A stretch of DNA of 64,000 nucleotides from Saccharopolyspora phatthalungensis (GTDB lineage Bacteria; Actinomycetota; Actinomycetes; Mycobacteriales; Pseudonocardiaceae): positions 4,819,501 to 4,883,500 of the forward strand of contig NZ_JACHIW010000001.1 of NCBI RefSeq assembly GCF_014203395.1, given 5' to 3'. The first letter of the stretch is position 1. Every line of letters begins with the position of its first letter. Shown here in pieces: positions 43,599 to 52,536 of the stretch. Position numbers and translations under genes: made by a program. The notes beneath the pieces were generated by a model. The model was not told the DNA's origin. It searched no databases and worked only from the letters and a program-made list of their open reading frames with translations.

Positions 43599-46500
43599 CG
43601 AGGTTCACCTCCGGCGGGAACCAGCAGGGGCTGGGCGGCCAGGCTGTGACCGGCACTGGCCGCGTATCCGGGCAGCGGATCGTCGGGCACGTCGTACCCC
43701 AGGCTTTGCAGTTGGTTGTGCAGTGCGGCACGCTGTCCTGTCGGTCCGGGGGCGGCGATCCCGGTGGCGATGAGCTGGATGGTGTTGGTCGTGGCCGTTG
43801 GTTTCGGGCCGACCGGGGTGGCCGTGCCGTTGTAGGGCATCGGCCCGTCCGGCAACGGGTCGGCGTTGAGGTTGCCGGCCCCGGTTGTGAGCGTGCCCGA
43901 GAAATCTGGTGCTGGGACGGTCACCCGCAGGCCAATGAGCTGCTTGGGCACCAGGCCACCGTCTGGGTCGTTCAGATCCGGCGCATCTTTACCCCACAGG
44001 GCTTTCGGTGTGTTGCCCAGAATGGGTGCGATGATCCACCGGTCGACATCGACGGCCGGGCCGTCCTGGTGAGTCACCGTGACGGCATGCGTCGACGTGG
44101 CATCGGTGTCCATCGCACGGATCGGCAGGGTTCCCTTGGTCGACTGAACCGGTTTTCCGCAGAAGACAAGTGACATCGCCGGGACGGCGGTGGCCGTGGT
44201 GAACGTGAAGCCATGCGTCGACACCACCCACGTCTCCGCTTCGTCGGCCCCGGGAAAGCCGGTCTCGGCTGGGCCGGTGCCGGATGACGAGGGTTTTGGC
44301 GTGGGCGTGAGCCCCTCGGTCGGTGTCATTTGCACTGCCTGCTCCTTGGGCGGCAGCTGCGCTTGGAACTGCGTCCAGGAACAGGGTGGGAGATCGTCGG
44401 GCCGGGGCTCACCGAAGCCGATCGTGAACGATACGAACTCCAGGTGCAGGGTGGCGTTGCCACCAAACGGCGGCCCCCAGAGTTCAACGTCAACGCCGAG
44501 CTCGACGTTGATCGTCACGTGCACGAACCAGACCTTAATGGTGTAGGACACGCCGAACGACACGCCGACGGAGATGTCGTAGGAGAACGGCGCCCACTGG
44601 ATGAGCGTGTCCAGATGGACGGTTGCCCAGGCCGAGAGCGAACCACTACGGAACTGCACAGCGAGCGCCCCGCCAAACATGAGGCCGTGCGGCGCGATCG
44701 TCAGGTAGCCCGCGGCGGTGAGGTTCGTCTGCTCGTCGATGTCGGCAACCACCGAGATCCGTGGCACGCTCGGATACCACCCGGGTTTGACGAACGCTGG
44801 GTGGTATCCACCGACGCAGATCACGAAGTCGCCCTGATGCGGGCTCGGGTCGACCCACATGCACAGGGCGATACCCCCGGTCGGCTTGTAGTTGGTGAAA
44901 TAGACGAAGGAGTTCCTGGTGAACTGCGCGGCCAGTGAGAGCAAGCCCTCGCTGTGCCGGTAGAGCGCCTCCGCCGCAATCTCGAGGTGAGCGGTCAGCG
45001 TCTCGCCCGGTGTTCTGGTCTTGGGGAAGTCGAACCGTCCGAGCCCAAGCAGTGTGATCACCAGATCGGTGCCGAACTCCACCACTGCCAGCGCCCGGAA
45101 TTCGGCGAATTCAAAGGTGGTCCAGTGCAGGCCGGCGGCGAACCAGTTCTCGCCGGCCTGGTCCGTGACCCACGGCGGAGCCTGCGTTCGCAGCACGTCC
45201 AACAACTGGATCGGGTCGGGGTTCTCGCCGATGATGCTCGGATCGTCCAGCCCAGCCACGAACGGACACGTGCTGATCTCGGCGACCGTGCCGATGCGCA
45301 TCGCGGTGTTGAGGCCGCCGCCGAGATAGACCTGCTTGACCCGAAACGCTGTTGGCCCGAACCCCTCCTTGCCGCTGCCTACACCGATGCTTCCGAAGAG
45401 AAAAAACGACGTCGTGCCGTCGTTCTTTCGCGCGTAGGACCCGACGAAGGCCAGGCTGATCGCCGGCGCACTGAGCATGCCGAGACCATCCAGTCGTACT
45501 GGATATGTCTTGTCTTGCCGGAGTAGCAGGACGGCCTTGATGGTGACTGAGGCGAGCGTCTCGCTGATACCGAACCCATCAATCCGGACGCCGTCGACCA
45601 CTCCGCTGTTAAGCGGGACTGCGACGGTGAATCTGGAAATCTCGACGGTAAAGCCGTGAATGGCGGCAATGATATTAGTGAAGATCTGGAGACAGCCCTT
45701 GGCGTAGCCAAGGCTGATGCCGTCGAGCCGGATCGGTCCGTGAGACTCGGGCTTGGACTGCTGTTCTGTCTGCGCGGAGGGGTTCTGGTCGTCCTCGGCG
45801 ACCTGGCTGGAGGCCGAGCCGAGCTGGATCTTGAGCGCATCCCTGGCGACGCCGCCGAACTTGTAGCCCAGTGTCGCGGTCACCCCGGCCGCGAGTGGTC
45901 CAGGGGGTAGCGTAGGCAGCGTTTTGCCGCCGGCTCCGATCGCCGCGTTGATGTCGACGACGTCCTGATTTGTCAGCGAGTCCTTGGCGAACACCAACGC
46001 CGCCTGCGTCATAACAACGTCGTGCTCCTTCGGAATCCAACTGCTGAGCACTGGCAAGCCTGACAGGGCCAGGTCGAGGCTGGCTTCGATCACCCCTGCG
46101 AAGGAGGGCCCCTTGTCCTGCCCGCGCCGGCCGACAAGTACCCAACGAACGTTGTTGGTAGTGGTCAGCTTGACCGTGCCGGAGAACAGCAAACACCTGG
46201 CCTTCGTGTCGTATCGAAACCACAGGTCTGTCAGGCTGACGTCGAGGTCTTTGAGCAGCGCGAAGCCCATCGTGCTGGCGACCTGATACAACGAGGTGTC
46301 CTTGGTCGCTCCGCTACACGCGCTGAGCGACGCGGAACCGTCCAGCGGCGCTTCGAACGGGGTGTTGTCGAGAGCACAGGTGAACAGCGCCCGCCCGGTG
46401 TCGCCCTGCCCGGTCAGTGCGATTCCCGGCTGTGTGAACCCGAAATGTGTCGACAGATCGCCGTAGTCAGCGGACACCGTGACGGTCGCGAAGGCCCACG

Positions 46501-46882
46501 TGCTCAGGCTGATCGTGACGGTGTACCCCGACACCGATTCGCCAGCGCCGTCGGCGGTGAACGTGACCGAGACCGTCGCGCTCGCCGGCGACTTCAGCGT
46601 GATGTTCCCGCTGACCGTGAGCCGCGCCGAGTCCGTGACGGCCTTGCTCACCGTGAGCGTTCCGTCCGTCAGATGTGCGCCGAACAACTCCGCAGATCGG
46701 CCGACGCCGAGCTTGTCACCCGAAAGCGAGAACGTCTTCCCGGAACTGGCCGCTAGCAGATTCTTCAGCTCACTCACCGCGAGTGGCACCGCGCTCCTCC
46801 GTACGTTGGAAACCGCGGCCGTTGTAGGTCGCGGTTGCGTTTTCGTTCCGCTGGCGGTTTGATTCGCGGCCGCTAAGCACAT
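43595..46882 (-). CDS. DUF6603-like giant beta-rich protein, first gene of the operon
   Basis: 1095 residues; start at ATG 46882 is tentative, since no strong ribosome site is visible and a start about 35 codons downstream (before VSELKNLLAASSGKTF) is possible. The C-terminal half has the repeating pattern I associate with DUF6603: GGLNTAMRIGTVAEISTCPF, QAGENWFAAGLHWTTFEFAE, ALAVVEFGTDLVITLLGLGR, FVICVGGYHPAFVKPGWYPS and GVSFGVSYTIKVWFVHVTIN. These amphipathic strands suggest a large beta-structure. The N-terminal half has repeated 40-50-residue beta units (LTVSGNITLKSPASATVSVT). Known DUF6603 proteins in bacteria and fungi have no assigned role. It leads a four-gene unit with overlaps or gaps below 15 bases. 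Confidence 0.72.
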   Translation of the reverse strand: MCLAAANQTASGTKTQPRPTTAAVSNVRRSAVPLAVSELKNLLAASSGKTFSLSGDKLGVGRSAELFGAHLTDGTLTVSKAVTDSARLTVSGNITLKSPASATVSVTFTADGAGESVSGYTVTISLSTWAFATVTVSADYGDLSTHFGFTQPGIALTGQGDTGRALFTCALDNTPFEAPLDGSASLSACSGATKDTSLYQVASTMGFALLKDLDVSLTDLWFRYDTKARCLLFSGTVKLTTTNNVRWVLVGRRGQDKGPSFAGVIEASLDLALSGLPVLSSWIPKEHDVVMTQAALVFAKDSLTNQDVVDINAAIGAGGKTLPTLPPGPLAAGVTATLGYKFGGVARDALKIQLGSASSQVAEDDQNPSAQTEQQSKPESHGPIRLDGISLGYAKGCLQIFTNIIAAIHGFTVEISRFTVAVPLNSGVVDGVRIDGFGISETLASVTIKAVLLLRQDKTYPVRLDGLGMLSAPAISLAFVGSYARKNDGTTSFFLFGSIGVGSGKEGFGPTAFRVKQVYLGGGLNTAMRIGTVAEISTCPFVAGLDDPSIIGENPDPIQLLDVLRTQAPPWVTDQAGENWFAAGLHWTTFEFAEFRALAVVEFGTDLVITLLGLGRFDFPKTRTPGETLTAHLEIAAEALYRHSEGLLSLAAQFTRNSFVYFTNYKPTGGIALCMWVDPSPHQGDFVICVGGYHPAFVKPGWYPSVPRISVVADIDEQTNLTAAGYLTIAPHGLMFGGALAVQFRSGSLSAWATVHLDTLIQWAPFSYDISVGVSFGVSYTIKVWFVHVTINVELGVDVELWGPPFGGNATLHLEFVSFTIGFGEPRPDDLPPCSWTQFQAQLPPKEQAVQMTPTEGLTPTPKPSSSGTGPAETGFPGADEAETWVVSTHGFTFTTATAVPAMSLVFCGKPVQSTKGTLPIRAMDTDATSTHAVTVTHQDGPAVDVDRWIIAPILGNTPKALWGKDAPDLNDPDGGLVPKQLIGLRVTVPAPDFSGTLTTGAGNLNADPLPDGPMPYNGTATPVGPKPTATTNTIQLIATGIAAPGPTGQRAALHNQLQSLGYDVPDDPLPGYAASAGHSLAAQPLLVPAGGEPR

Positions 46883-47203
46883 GAATACGACCGGTACCGT
46901 CGTCGGCCATTCTGCTCCCTTTCTCCGGCTGCGAACGGCTCCACGATCACCTCAAGCGCGCGTCCGCGCCAGCGGAACTACCCCGACGGGTGGCTGTTTC
47001 GAGGGCCGTGACCAGACTTGGAGACGGCCCGGACTGGTGTTACCGCGATGCAAAATAATCCACTGTGGACGGTGATCGCCGAAGTGTCGCGAGTTCGCAT
47101 CTGCTGAAATCGGCGGCGCGAGCAATTCACCGTGAAGCCGGCGGTATCCCAGCTCGGGTTCTCTTTGGCGCCTGCCGCAACGGTAGGCTTCGGCCGGTTG
47201 GTT
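46883..47203. other. Non-coding region upstream of the DUF6603 operon
   Basis: This must contain the promoter of the minus-strand giant-gene operon. I see no convincing gene, repeat or operator in it; short open frames here have no ribosome sites. Confidence 0.4.
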
Positions 47204-47241
47204 GCCTGGTCGGGCACCGTGTTTCGGGTACCCGACCAGGC
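47204..47241 (-). terminator. Hairpin after the VOC gene
   Basis: GCCTGGTCGGG (47204-47214) and CCCGACCAGGC (47231-47241) are perfect inverted repeats; ACC/GGT extends the stem past one mismatch. It lies 10 bases beyond the VOC stop codon on the minus strand. Confidence 0.6.
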
Positions 47242-47251
47242 ACTCCCTCGG

Positions 47252-47626
47252 TTACAGGTACGGGCGGGTGATCAGCTCAATCGCGTGGCCGGCGGGGTCC
47301 TTGAAATACACCCCGCGACCGCCTTGGCCATTGTTGATCTCGCTCGGGCGTCGCATCTGCGGATCGGCCCAGTGTTCGATGCCGTGATCACACAGCCGTC
47401 GATACGCCCGATCGAAGAGCTCGTCGTCAATCAGGAATGCGTAGTGCTGCATCTGGATCTCTACCGGCGGCTCGGCGAACTGAAGTAGCACACCGTCGTT
47501 GAGCTGGATGTTGGTGAACACGCCCCAGGACGGTGCTTCCGGGAGTTCCAATAACTCTCGAAAGAATCGAGCCGACTCGTTACGATCCTTGGCAGCGATG
47601 ATGGTGTGGTTGAACGTGACTGTCAT
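47252..47626 (-). CDS. VOC-superfamily (glyoxalase/dioxygenase) protein
   Basis: 124 residues from ATG 47626 with CGAGG about 8 bases upstream; the frame runs further up without a better start. A single VOC module pair: TVTFNHTIIAAKDRNESARF (first metal His), then QLNDGVLLQF, QMQHYAFLIDDELFD (second His), and GVYFKDPAGHAIELITRPYL with the terminal metal Glu. Length and motif order match the small glyoxalase/bleomycin-resistance/dioxygenase family, usually homodimers. It is a lone gene with its own hairpin; its substrate is not predictable. Confidence 0.88.
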   Translation of the reverse strand: MTVTFNHTIIAAKDRNESARFFRELLELPEAPSWGVFTNIQLNDGVLLQFAEPPVEIQMQHYAFLIDDELFDRAYRRLCDHGIEHWADPQMRRPSEINNGQGGRGVYFKDPAGHAIELITRPYL

Positions 47627-47852
47627 TCGGTTGACCTCGTTGTTGTTCGACAGAAGAACGGACTCGCGACGCACGAGCGCCGGGGGTCCGCGTGCCGAAC
47701 CGAGGGGGTGCCTTCTGCGCACCCGCCGTGCGATCAGCCCTCCACCGGATAGCCAATCTCTGCGTGGCGTAGCGCCGGTCCGGTGTTCACGGTGGGTGAC
47801 GCTACTTGATCTGGCTGGCTCCGACAAGATTTGCCGGCCGGACAAGCAGCAA

Positions 47853-47918
47853 CCCCGGAGCCGTTTCCTGCCGGTTTGTCCGTACAGGCCGAACCGGACA
47901 CAGTTCGGGGCTCCGGGG
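47853..47918. promoter_or_regulatory. Nested inverted repeats in a 770-base intergenic region
   Basis: CCCCGGAGCC (47853-47862) pairs exactly with GGCTCCGGGG (47909-47918); inside it CCGGTT (47871-47876) pairs with AACCGG (47892-47897). A two-tier hairpin like this may be a terminator, an attenuator or a structured RNA. The other bases in 47627-48398 contain no gene that I can support. Confidence 0.35.
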
Positions 47919-48398
47919 TCGGGTAGCTGCCTAGTATTCGCCGACCGCATGCCCGCGTCGAGTCACACAGGATCATCACACGTCGGGTCGGCTGGTGTGC
48001 CGAGGGCGGTCCTAGCGGACAGCCACCTCACAAGTCCTGTTGGTATTCAACGTTGGACCACCTCCTTTCCCGTGTATAGAGCAGGCTAGGGGACGGTGCG
48101 CCTATCTGGCTACTGATTTTTCGCCGTGAGACACGGCCGCGGCCGCCAGCGGTCGGCGCCGGCCGAGCCGGTCGACGGTCTTGCCCGTCGGCCCACAGCT
48201 AAAGCAGTCGCCCGGATACGGCCTCTTCGAGTGAAATGTGTGATTGCGCCGAAATGCGCGTAGTTGGCTATTCGGCGCGGGAAAGATCTTCGCGCGCGGC
48301 GGGCTTCATACTCTTCTGACACGCTTTTCCCAGCAATTCCTCAGCTTCACGGGCAAAGCTTCCGCCACACTCGTCTGGGCGTGAGGAGTCTGATTGCG

Positions 48399-49682
48399 GT
48401 GAAACACCGATTAGCGGTCGGCAGGCGATGGCTGATCGTCGTGAGCGTCGTCGTGGTGATCGCGGCCGGTGTCGGCACGTGGTTGCTGACTCGCACCAGT
48501 AGCACGCCGCAGGTGCGGACCCTCGCGGCCACCACGGCGACCCTTCGCCAGACGATCTCTTCGTCGGGAACCATCGAACCCGCGCAACAGGCCAACCTGA
48601 ATTTCGCCGTGTCCGGTCAGGTGACGGCGGTCAATGTGGCGGTGGGCCAACACGTTTCGCAGGGTCAGGCGCTCGCCACGGTGAACTCGGCGTCGCTGCG
48701 CGCCTCCGTCGCCGACGCGCAGGCGACCGTGGCCTCCGACCAGGCCCGGCTGTCCTCCGACCAGTCCGCCAACGCGTCTTCGACGCAGCTCAACGCGGAT
48801 CAGGCCGCGCTCTCCGCGGCGCAGAACCAGCTGACCAACACCCAGAACTCGCTGCACGAGGCCACCCTGACCTCGCCGCAGGACGGCACCGTCGCGTTGG
48901 TGAACCTGACGGTGGGACAGCAGGTTTCGGCCGGCGGCTCGTCGAGCGGCTCGTCCACCGCCAGCTCCTCGGCAGGCGGTTCCAGCGGGTCCTCCTCCGG
49001 CGACGGGAACGGCTCGACTGCCGGCGGTGGTCAAGGCGGCGGCGGTCAGGGCGGCGGGGGTCAAGGCGGCGGCGGTCAGGGCGCGGGCAGCGGCCAAAAC
49101 AGCTCCGGTTCCGGCAACTCGTCGAGCACGAACGCGCAGATCGTGGTGATCTCGGACGGCTCCTACATCGTCAACGCCACCGTCGACGACACCGAAGTGA
49201 GCCAGGTCAAGATCGGTAACCAGGCCGTGATCACGCCGAACGGCAGCACCACCCCGGTCTACGGCACGGTGACGTCGGTGGGTCTGCTCGCCAACTCGTC
49301 GTCGGTGCCGAGCTACCCGGTCACCATCGGTATCACCGGCAGCCCCAGCGGCTTGTTCCCCGGCGCCGGAGCGCAGGTGTCGATCATCGTGAAGCAGCTC
49401 AGCGACGTGCTGACCGTTCCCTCCGGGGCGATCCACTACGCCGACGGACACCAGACCGTCACCGTGATGGCCAACGGCCAGCAGAGCACGGTCACGGTCA
49501 CCACCGGCATGTCGTCGAACGGCAGGACGCAGATCCTCAGCGGCCTGTCCGAAGGACAGCAGGTCGTGGTGCCGAGCACGCAGCCGACCAATCGCCCCAC
49601 CACCCAGACCGGCGGCCGCGGCTTCGGTGGCGGCGGCGGTGGATTCGGTGGTGGTGGCTTCGGCGGCGGTGGAAGGGGTTGA
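48399..49682 (+). CDS. HlyD/MacA-like membrane-fusion adaptor
   Basis: 427 residues from GTG 48399, preceded by GTGAGGAG at about 10 bases; this places the single transmembrane anchor (LIVVSVVVVIAAGVGTWLL) near the N-terminus. Two lipoyl-like halves: LNFAVSGQVTAVNVAVGQHV and LTSPQDGTVALVNLTVGQQV, separated by a short Ala/Gln-rich coiled coil. A Ser/Gly linker with four GGGGQ-type units follows, then the beta-barrel domain (VDDTEVSQVKIGNQAVITPN). The tail is Gly/Phe-rich. Adaptor for the ABC exporter encoded next (MacAB-like). In Gram-positives the adaptor cannot reach a TolC, so its role in export is inferred. Confidence 0.88.
   Translation: MKHRLAVGRRWLIVVSVVVVIAAGVGTWLLTRTSSTPQVRTLAATTATLRQTISSSGTIEPAQQANLNFAVSGQVTAVNVAVGQHVSQGQALATVNSASLRASVADAQATVASDQARLSSDQSANASSTQLNADQAALSAAQNQLTNTQNSLHEATLTSPQDGTVALVNLTVGQQVSAGGSSSGSSTASSSAGGSSGSSSGDGNGSTAGGGQGGGGQGGGGQGGGGQGAGSGQNSSGSGNSSSTNAQIVVISDGSYIVNATVDDTEVSQVKIGNQAVITPNGSTTPVYGTVTSVGLLANSSSVPSYPVTIGITGSPSGLFPGAGAQVSIIVKQLSDVLTVPSGAIHYADGHQTVTVMANGQQSTVTVTTGMSSNGRTQILSGLSEGQQVVVPSTQPTNRPTTQTGGRGFGGGGGGFGGGGFGGGGRG
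49023..49083 (+). repeat. Short tandem repeat coding a Gly/Gln linker
   Basis: Four near-identical 15-base units of the form GGCGGCGGCGGTCAG(or A) encode consecutive GGGGQ-type units in the first adaptor. Such slippage-prone sequence can vary in length between strains. Confidence 0.7.
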
Positions 49683-49683
49683 C

Positions 49684-50409
49684 GTGACCGACCTACCCAC
49701 CACGCCGCTGCCCGGCCCGGTCATCGAGACCGTCGACCTGGGTAAGATCTACCGGGCCGGCTCGCTGGAAGTCGAGGCGCTGCGCACCGTTTCGCTGCGA
49801 GTCGACGAGGGCGAGTACGTCGCGATCATGGGTCCCTCCGGGTCCGGGAAGTCGACGCTGATGCACATCCTGGGCTGCCTGGATGTCGCGACGTCGGGCA
49901 CCTACCGCCTCACCGGCGTCGACGTCAGCGAACTCTCCGAGGCCGAGCTGGCCGGAATCCGCAACAAGCGCATCGGATTCGTCTTCCAGCAGTTCAACCT
50001 GCTGGCGCCTCTCCCGGCATGGCGCAACGTGGAACTTCCGCTCTGCTACGCGAACCGGCCCCGCGCAGAACGCAAGGAACGCGCGATCGCGGTGTTGGAG
50101 CGAGTCGGCCTAGGCGAGCGGATCATGCATAAACCCGGTGAGCTCTCCGGTGGTCAGCAGTCGCGCGTGGCGCTGGCCCGGGCGCTGGTCAACGAACCCG
50201 CGCTGATCCTGGCCGACGAGCCCACCGGCGCACTGGATTCCCATTCCACGCAGGACGTTCTGGCGATGTTCGACGAGCTCAACCAGGCGGGCCACACGGT
50301 TCTGCTCATCACGCACGAAGAGGACGTCGCAGCCCACGCGAAACGCACGGTCCGCGTGCGGGACGGGATCATCCAGTCCGACACCCGCAATCCGGGGGTG
50401 CGCCGATGA
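49684..50409 (+). CDS. ABC transporter ATP-binding protein (MacB/LolD-like)
   Basis: 241 residues from GTG 49684, one base after the adaptor stop and with GGAAGGGG upstream. Walker A GPSGSGKST (about 49-57), Q-loop FVFQQFNLL, signature LSGGQQSRVALARAL, Walker B LILADEPTGAL and switch His in LLITHEEDVAAHA are intact. It has the short, accessory-free layout of LolD/MacB-type ATPases that drive mechanotransmission rather than transport through a pore. The stop overlaps the permease start. Confidence 0.93.
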   Translation: MTDLPTTPLPGPVIETVDLGKIYRAGSLEVEALRTVSLRVDEGEYVAIMGPSGSGKSTLMHILGCLDVATSGTYRLTGVDVSELSEAELAGIRNKRIGFVFQQFNLLAPLPAWRNVELPLCYANRPRAERKERAIAVLERVGLGERIMHKPGELSGGQQSRVALARALVNEPALILADEPTGALDSHSTQDVLAMFDELNQAGHTVLLITHEEDVAAHAKRTVRVRDGIIQSDTRNPGVRR

Positions 50410-51638
50410 ACTGGACGGAAACGATCCGCACCAGCCTGGACGCGCTCCGCTCGCACCGGATGCGCTCCGGGCTGACGATGCTCGGGATCCTCATCGGGAT
50501 CGCGGCGGTGATCCTCACCGTCGGGCTCGGCGAGGGGGCGCAGCAGCAAGTCAGTTCCGCGATCAACTCGTTGGGCACGAACCTGCTCGTGATCACGCCC
50601 GGTAGCAGTTCGAGCGGCGGGGTCCGCGGCGGTCTCGGCTCGGCCACCACCCTGACGCTCAGCGACGCCGACGCGCTGGGCAGCAGGACGGTCGCACCGG
50701 ACATCGCGGGGGTGGCGCCCAGCACGAGCCGCTCCACGAGCGTCAAAGCCGGGGGCACGAACTGGACAACCTCGGTGGTCGGCAGCACGCCGAACTGGGC
50801 GAAGGTGCGCGACCGCACGGTCGCCGAAGGGCGGTTCATCACCGATCAGGACGTCGTCGCCGACGCCGCGGTCGCCGTGCTCGGCCCGGCCACCGCGCAG
50901 GAGCTGTTCGGCGGCGGCGACCCGGTCGGGCAGACCGTGACCGTGGGCAGCACCCCACTCACCGTCATCGGCGTGCTGAACTCGGCCGGATCGTCCTCGG
51001 CCGCCCAGAACCAGGATGACCAGGCGATCGTGCCGATCAGCACCGCCACCGACAGGCTGTTCGGCGGCACCACCCGGACCTCGGTGCAGTCGATCTACGT
51101 CGAGGCCACCTCGCAGGACACGCTCTCGGCGGCCTACCAGGAAGCCGACCAGGAGCTGCTCAACACCCATCACATCACCGACCCGACGCAGTCGGACTTC
51201 ACCATCTCCAGCCAGCAGGCGCTGCTGAGCACCGCAACCTCGGTGACCCGGACGCTGACCGTCCTGCTCGGCGGGGTCGCCGCGATCTCCCTGCTGGTCG
51301 GGGGAATCGGGGTGATGAACATCATGCTTGTGTCGGTGACCGAGCGGATTCGGGAGATCGGGCTGCGCAAGGCGATCGGCGCGAGCCCGGTCGTCATCCG
51401 GCGCCAGTTCCTTGTCGAGGCCGCCACTTTGGGCCTCGCGGGCGGACTGCTCGGCGTGATTCTCGGCATCGCCGGGGCGGTTCTGCTGCCGAGTCTGATC
51501 TCCATCCCGATCGTCATCTCGCCCACCGCGACCATCGGGGCCATCCTCACCTCGATCTTGATCGGGGTGGTGTTCGGGGTGTATCCGGCCAGCCGCGCGG
51601 CCCGGCTCGCACCGATCGACGCGCTGCGAAGCGAATGA
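50406..51638 (+). CDS. ABC transporter permease (MacB-like, FtsX domain)
   Basis: 410 residues; ATG overlaps the ATPase stop (ATGA). One N-terminal transmembrane helix (SGLTMLGILIGIAAVILTVG), a MacB-type extracellular periplasmic-core domain (about 45-270, TNLLVITPGSSSSGGVRG through QEADQELLNTHHIT) and an FtsX domain with three helices at the C-terminus (LLVGGIGVMNIMLVSVTERI; REIGLRKAIGASPVVIRRQF; LGVILGIAGAVLLPSL). It forms the exporter with the ATPase. Similar operons export peptides, lipids or antibiotics. No substrate clue is present. Confidence 0.93.
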   Translation: MNWTETIRTSLDALRSHRMRSGLTMLGILIGIAAVILTVGLGEGAQQQVSSAINSLGTNLLVITPGSSSSGGVRGGLGSATTLTLSDADALGSRTVAPDIAGVAPSTSRSTSVKAGGTNWTTSVVGSTPNWAKVRDRTVAEGRFITDQDVVADAAVAVLGPATAQELFGGGDPVGQTVTVGSTPLTVIGVLNSAGSSSAAQNQDDQAIVPISTATDRLFGGTTRTSVQSIYVEATSQDTLSAAYQEADQELLNTHHITDPTQSDFTISSQQALLSTATSVTRTLTVLLGGVAAISLLVGGIGVMNIMLVSVTERIREIGLRKAIGASPVVIRRQFLVEAATLGLAGGLLGVILGIAGAVLLPSLISIPIVISPTATIGAILTSILIGVVFGVYPASRAARLAPIDALRSE

Positions 51639-51714
51639 GGGAGGGATCGGATTGGCTTGCGGAGAGAGCTTCCATCCCGCGCGAATTCCGCAATGAATCT
51701 TCCAGGAGTACGCC

Positions 51715-52536
51715 ATGACCATTCGTCTCAGCCACAGCGTCCTCGCTGGCTCGTGCGCGGCGCTGTTCGCGCTGGCCGCGTGCGGCGGAAACAGTAGCCG
51801 GCCGGGCAATTCCGCGCCCCCGCCGAGCTCGTCGGATCAGGGAGCGCGCGCTCCGCAAGGCGCGTTCGGGACGATCGCTGCCGTCACGGCGTCCGCCATG
51901 GAGGTCCAAAACCAGCAAAGCGGCCAGGTGACGGTGAACTTCACCGCCTCGACCACGTTCGACAGCACCGTCCCGGCGAGCCTGTCGGACGTCACGGTCG
52001 GTTCCTGCGTCATGGTCACCGCGGCGGCCGGCACGACCGCGAACCCGACCGCGCCGGCCGTCGAGATCAGCCAACCGGCCAACAACACCTGCACGCGCGG
52101 CGGACTCTTCGGCGGCGGCGGTGGTGGCAACCAGGGGCGGACCAGTTCCAGTCGCCAACCCAATCCCAGTCGCCAACCCAGTCCTAGCGCGGGGAACAAC
52201 CAGGGACCGCGAGGGGCCTTCGGCTCGGTGACCGCGGTGCAGCCGAATGGCTTCACGGTGCGCGAAACCAACCCCAGGAGCAACCAGACCACCGACGTCA
52301 CGGTCACCGCCGACTCCTCTACCACCTACACCAGGACAGTGCCCGCGGACTCGCATGCCCTGGCGGTCGGCAAGTGCGTCGTCGCACTCGGCCCGGCCGA
52401 CGACACCGGAGCGGTCACCGCCCGTTCGATCACCATCAGCACCCCTGGCCCCAACGGCTGCCCGACCTTCGGCCGCGGCCAGGGGCGGCGTCCAGGCCAG
52501 GACCAGGGACAGAGCAACGGTGGTAGCAATGGCTGA
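51715..52536 (+). CDS. DUF5666-like lipoprotein
   Basis: 273 residues from ATG 51715 with CCAGGAG at ideal spacing. Signal peptide with lipobox LAAC (about residue 22), so anchored outside the membrane. Two similar beta-barrel modules: GAFGTIAAVTASAMEVQNQQ with DVTVGSCVMV, and GAFGSVTAVQPNGFTVRETN with LAVGKCVVAL, the DUF5666 style in which a strand-turn repeat precedes a conserved Gly-Cys. A Gly/Pro/Ser-rich spacer separates them. Each module carries Cys that may pair. It lies between exporter and second adaptor, with an 8-base overlap into the latter; probably part of the export complex or its sensor. Confidence 0.82.
   Translation: MTIRLSHSVLAGSCAALFALAACGGNSSRPGNSAPPPSSSDQGARAPQGAFGTIAAVTASAMEVQNQQSGQVTVNFTASTTFDSTVPASLSDVTVGSCVMVTAAAGTTANPTAPAVEISQPANNTCTRGGLFGGGGGGNQGRTSSSRQPNPSRQPSPSAGNNQGPRGAFGSVTAVQPNGFTVRETNPRSNQTTDVTVTADSSTTYTRTVPADSHALAVGKCVVALGPADDTGAVTARSITISTPGPNGCPTFGRGQGRRPGQDQGQSNGGSNG

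Noticed and set aside
49023..49083. Direct repeats considered as a CRISPR array
   Set aside because: Units are 15 bases, contiguous, without spacers, and code a Gly/Gln linker.
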